Source: a virus
Direction: 5' to 3' (one strand)
Virus record (IMG/VR): IMGVR_UViG_3300033141_003301
Span: 1-47,834 of that record
Length of the DNA: 47,834 bases
The translations under genes were made by a program, and so were the position numbers. Below, piece after piece: positions 45,195-47,834 of the stretch. Under the pieces are notes generated by a model. That model had not been told where the DNA came from, made no database searches, and worked only from the letters and a program-made list of their open reading frames with translations. Within the stretch, counting starts at the first letter, position 1, and each line of letters begins with the position of its first letter.

Positions 45195-47834
45195 TCAATG
45201 CCTCTTTTTTGACCAATAACCTTTTTTCTTTCTTCTGTTGCTCGTGTACGTCTTTTGAAGATTTCCAAGTTTTAGGTAATCCAAATTTATCCCTCTTCCA
45301 CTCATCCCGATCTACGTCTGTTATATCATGCCTAGGCTTATCTAAATCCCTCCAACTTTTCCCTATTCCAATATCTACACCTAAAGGTACTTTAAATTTA
45401 ATACCTAAATGCTCTGGAATGGGATTTAGCATAGCTTTTTGAATTATTTCTATTTCCTCAAAAAGATTCTCAATAGGAATTTCAAAATATATAGCATCAT
45501 GAACATTCATTAAAATACGAGCTCCTAATTTTTTCTCTTTTATTATTTTATGAATCTTTATCATAGCTAAACAAGTAATATCACTTGCAGCTGATTGTAT
45601 AGGAAAATTTTGACTCTGCCTTAATATAGCCTTCTGTACAGGAGAAAGAAAAGATTTAGTGAATTTGTCCCGCATCTTATCTTCTTCAAAAAAATCAATA
45701 GCCGGACGACTCCTAACTACGCCTTCAACATCAATATCTGGTAATCTCCTAACACGACCAAAAAAACTTTCTAAACGACCATCTCTACATACCTTTGTAT
45801 GTTGCTCTTCTATCCATTGTCTTATTTTGGGATACCCATTAAAAAACTTTTCAACAAAAGCGTCTGCCTCCTCTAAACTTATACCTAATTGCTCATGCAA
45901 ACTAAAAGCACTCCGCCCATACAACATGCCAAAACCTATCGATTTTGCAATTGTTCTTTCTTTACTACCCTCTTCACTATTATATGCTTCAATAATATCT
46001 TGATAAGGTATATTGAAAGCACGGCTAGCTATAGAAGCATGAATATCCTCACCCTCTTCAAAAACCTTTATAAGATTTTCATCGTCACAATAATGCGCCA
46101 AGACTCTAAATTCTGCCTGCGCATAGTCAATTCCTACAAAAGCATAACCTGGCCGGGCAACAAATAATTCTTCTATAATTGATTTTTTAGGTATGTTCTG
46201 TAAATTTGGATTATTACTACTAAGGCGTCCTGTGTTATGAGATATTATACCATTAGTTATAAAAGTACTATCTACAGGTACAGTTACATCATAAGTTAGC
46301 TCGCTACTTGACTGCGTAACTTTTTTTACCTGGACACACTGAAATTTGCCGAATTGTTTTACATGTTGTTGACTTACCTTTTTAATCTGTGACAATTTTT
46401 TATGCACTTTTAAATGCTTTTTCGTAATTGGTTTACACTCATTTATAAAATTTAAAGCACTGTTATCCATTAATTGAACTCTATACATAAAATTATCGGC
46501 ATCATGTCCTGTCCTTGTGTATTTTTTTATATTTCTATATTTTTTCATTTTACCAAATAATGCGTGATACCCCCTATTTAACAATAATTGTTGTACTTCT
46601 TTCATTAAAACTTTGTATGAACTAACATATCTAACTAATACTTTTTTTCCTTTCAAATTCCACTTAAATCTTCCTATAGATGCATCTGTCATTAGTCCCC
46701 TAAGAAATTCCTTAATTATGCACCAAGGAGCTTTTCTAATAATATGTGGAATATCCTTATTTATAGAATCATACTTTATGCCAAAATTATTTTGAAACCA
46801 TAAAATTAATTCCTTAGAAACTATTTGTACACACGGTGTATTACCATCTGTTCTAAATATCGTATTTATATTAAACAACTTTTTTAACAACGCTATAATA
46901 TCTGTTTGTACATTTTTATCAGTATTAATTATAGATAATTTATATATTCCATACTTTTCTACGATAGTTATATTACCTTCAGCAACAATATAACCCAGTA
47001 ATCGAGCTAATTCAGGTGTTAATTTATTTGGTAATTTTATTTTTTTAGCGTTAGTTTTTCTCACATAAAAACTGTCGGATAATTTAACATCTTGGCCCCA
47101 CACATTGGCTCCGATTCTTGTACAAACATAATCCCCCCTTTGTATATCCCCTAGAGATTTCCATATCATTTTATTTCCTTGTAAAACTCTAATTGGGTGA
47201 TTTTTTGTTCCTCTAAGTTCTATTCCAAGAACAGTTTCTATTTTATACAAATCTGCTGGTTCACTTTTATAAATATGAGATGTTTTTACCTCTGCGTTCT
47301 CTCCTAATAATGAGTATTCAAATGGTATAAATTTTCCTTCTGGAAGAGAATCTATATCATATATTTCATTAAAATATTCTAACCCCCTACTTGTCCATAA
47401 TGTTGTATCAGCTGTGACACAAGCCGTACCATGTAATAAATAAGAAGTGTGTATAGTGTTATTTTTTGAAAGTAACTTACGCATACCCATAATATATGTT
47501 GAATATAATTTACTATGTTTTCTGTAATCTAATAATTTTTCTATAAAAGGATGCTCATCTTTCATTTGTTCTAAAACACCCTCTGCCGTAGATGGAGCAC
47601 CTGAAGCTGTCTCTCCTCTAGACCTAAGGCCAAATTTCCCAAATAATAACTCTTTCAATTGTTTAGTAGAACGTGGATTTAAAATATGTTTCCCTTCTCC
47701 TTTACATTCAGGGCATTTTTTCATTTTAATTTTGCCTTGAATTTGCCCAGAACCCTTACAATTAGTACACTCTTCAGTCCCTGCTATTTCTTGCATTTCT
47801 TTTTCGAGTTTTATTAATAATTTCTCTTCTTCTT
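45160..47834 (-). CDS. polA: DNA polymerase I family (PolA), intein-containing, 5' end outside window
   Basis: The frame is open to the right edge, so the N-terminal part (exonuclease domain, if any) is missing. Numbering from the Met at 47796: a two-knuckle zinc module (Cys10, 13, 28, 31), the thumb start LNPRSTKQLKELLF, intein 126-521, then TGRLSSNNPNLQNIP at 522-536, motif A VGIDYAQAEFR (Asp557), motif B RTIAKSIGFGMLYG (Arg614, Lys618, Phe622, Tyr626) and motif C MNVHDAIYF (Asp767). The usual VHDE is VHDA, and the O-helix has GFG instead of NFG. A Lys/Glu-rich tail of about 60 residues is added. It is the replicative polymerase of the phage. Confidence 0.93.
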   Translation of the reverse strand, partial: EEEKLLIKLEKEMQEIAGTEECTNCKGSGQIQGKIKMKKCPECKGEGKHILNPRSTKQLKELLFGKFGLRSRGETASGAPSTAEGVLEQMKDEHPFIEKLLDYRKHSKLYSTYIMGMRKLLSKNNTIHTSYLLHGTACVTADTTLWTSRGLEYFNEIYDIDSLPEGKFIPFEYSLLGENAEVKTSHIYKSEPADLYKIETVLGIELRGTKNHPIRVLQGNKMIWKSLGDIQRGDYVCTRIGANVWGQDVKLSDSFYVRKTNAKKIKLPNKLTPELARLLGYIVAEGNITIVEKYGIYKLSIINTDKNVQTDIIALLKKLFNINTIFRTDGNTPCVQIVSKELILWFQNNFGIKYDSINKDIPHIIRKAPWCIIKEFLRGLMTDASIGRFKWNLKGKKVLVRYVSSYKVLMKEVQQLLLNRGYHALFGKMKKYRNIKKYTRTGHDADNFMYRVQLMDNSALNFINECKPITKKHLKVHKKLSQIKKVSQQHVKQFGKFQCVQVKKVTQSSSELTYDVTVPVDSTFITNGIISHNTGRLSSNNPNLQNIPKKSIIEELFVARPGYAFVGIDYAQAEFRVLAHYCDDENLIKVFEEGEDIHASIASRAFNIPYQDIIEAYNSEEGSKERTIAKSIGFGMLYGRSAFSLHEQLGISLEEADAFVEKFFNGYPKIRQWIEEQHTKVCRDGRLESFFGRVRRLPDIDVEGVVRSRPAIDFFEEDKMRDKFTKSFLSPVQKAILRQSQNFPIQSAASDITCLAMIKIHKIIKEKKLGARILMNVHDAIYFEIPIENLFEEIEIIQKAMLNPIPEHLGIKFKVPLGVDIGIGKSWRDLDKPRHDITDVDRDEWKRDKFGLPKTWKSSKDVHEQQKKEKRLLVKKEALNEENYGEEGPF
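46234..47421 (-). other. Intein in PolA, 396 aa, LAGLIDADG type
   Basis: Residues 126-521: starts CVTADTTLWTSRGLEY (Cys1, block A), block B GTKNHPIRVL near 196-205, LAGLIDADG motifs LARLLGYIVAEG near 263-274 and IIKEFLRGLMTDAS near 360-373, and ends with VPVDSTFITNGIISHN before extein Thr522. It interrupts HGTA|TGRLSS, the conserved template-binding motif at the start of the polymerase palm. Confidence 0.9.

Noticed and set aside
1-47834. tRNA or rRNA genes
   Set aside because: No cloverleaf-like sequence with a CCA end or rRNA stretch was noticed in the gaps; a dedicated search was not possible.

Overview
This window is part of a tailed double-stranded DNA phage (or prophage) genome of low GC content. 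Every credible gene lies on the minus strand, so transcription runs from high to low coordinates. Both ends are open: a fibre gene runs off the left edge and a family A DNA polymerase gene runs off the right edge. Most genes have strong AGGAGG-type ribosome binding sites and are joined by 4-nt (ATGA) or 1-nt (TAATG) overlaps. The host cannot be identified from the sequence. The fibres' repeated GTATYA and GNGSNLT motifs recall large secreted proteins of poorly cultured Gram-negative phyla, but this is only an impression.

Layout in transcription order. (1) 47834-37997, late replication and transcription control: DNA polymerase A with an intein and a zinc module, a P-loop kinase, a DpdA-like guanine transglycosylase, a type IB GTP cyclohydrolase with an intein, a DUF4406/DUF1599-like protein, a short TOPRIM primase, a NusG-like factor that seems to start at ATT, and two sigma-like proteins. 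(2) 37747-29354, a run of small genes mostly without recognisable function, including an octapeptide-repeat solenoid and two genes preceded by the same promoter-like element. (3) 29326-20211, small accessory genes plus a recombination and replication set: Cas4-like nuclease, putative annealing protein, SSB-like protein with an acidic tail, replication initiator, YopX and HNH proteins. (4) 20214-18255, a frameshifted pentapeptide-repeat gene, small proteins and an HNH protein. (5) 18265-13323, a tightly coupled 7-deazaguanine operon: QueD, QueE, FolE, a QueD paralogue without the catalytic Cys, a glycosyltransferase, a methyltransferase, and a DpdA-like barrel fused to a zinc-containing C-terminal half sitting where a small terminase is expected. 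(6) 13348-1, packaging and virion genes: large terminase, Mu-type portal (DUF935), split MuF protein, protease/scaffold, head decoration protein, gpE-type major capsid protein and three fibre-type proteins with Sec signal peptides.

How the parts work together. FolE, QueD and QueE would make 7-carboxy-7-deazaguanine (CDG) from GTP. No QueC is visible, so the base that is inserted may be CDG or a product of the Cys-less QueD paralogue rather than preQ0. The DpdA-like enzymes would exchange it for guanine in DNA, and the adjacent methyltransferase and glycosyltransferase may elaborate it. A second DpdA with a second, unrelated GTP cyclohydrolase in the right part makes the pathway look duplicated. 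This is the most interesting system in the window. The duplication could be real, or the contig could join two phages; reads spanning about 29.9 kb and 37.9 kb would decide.
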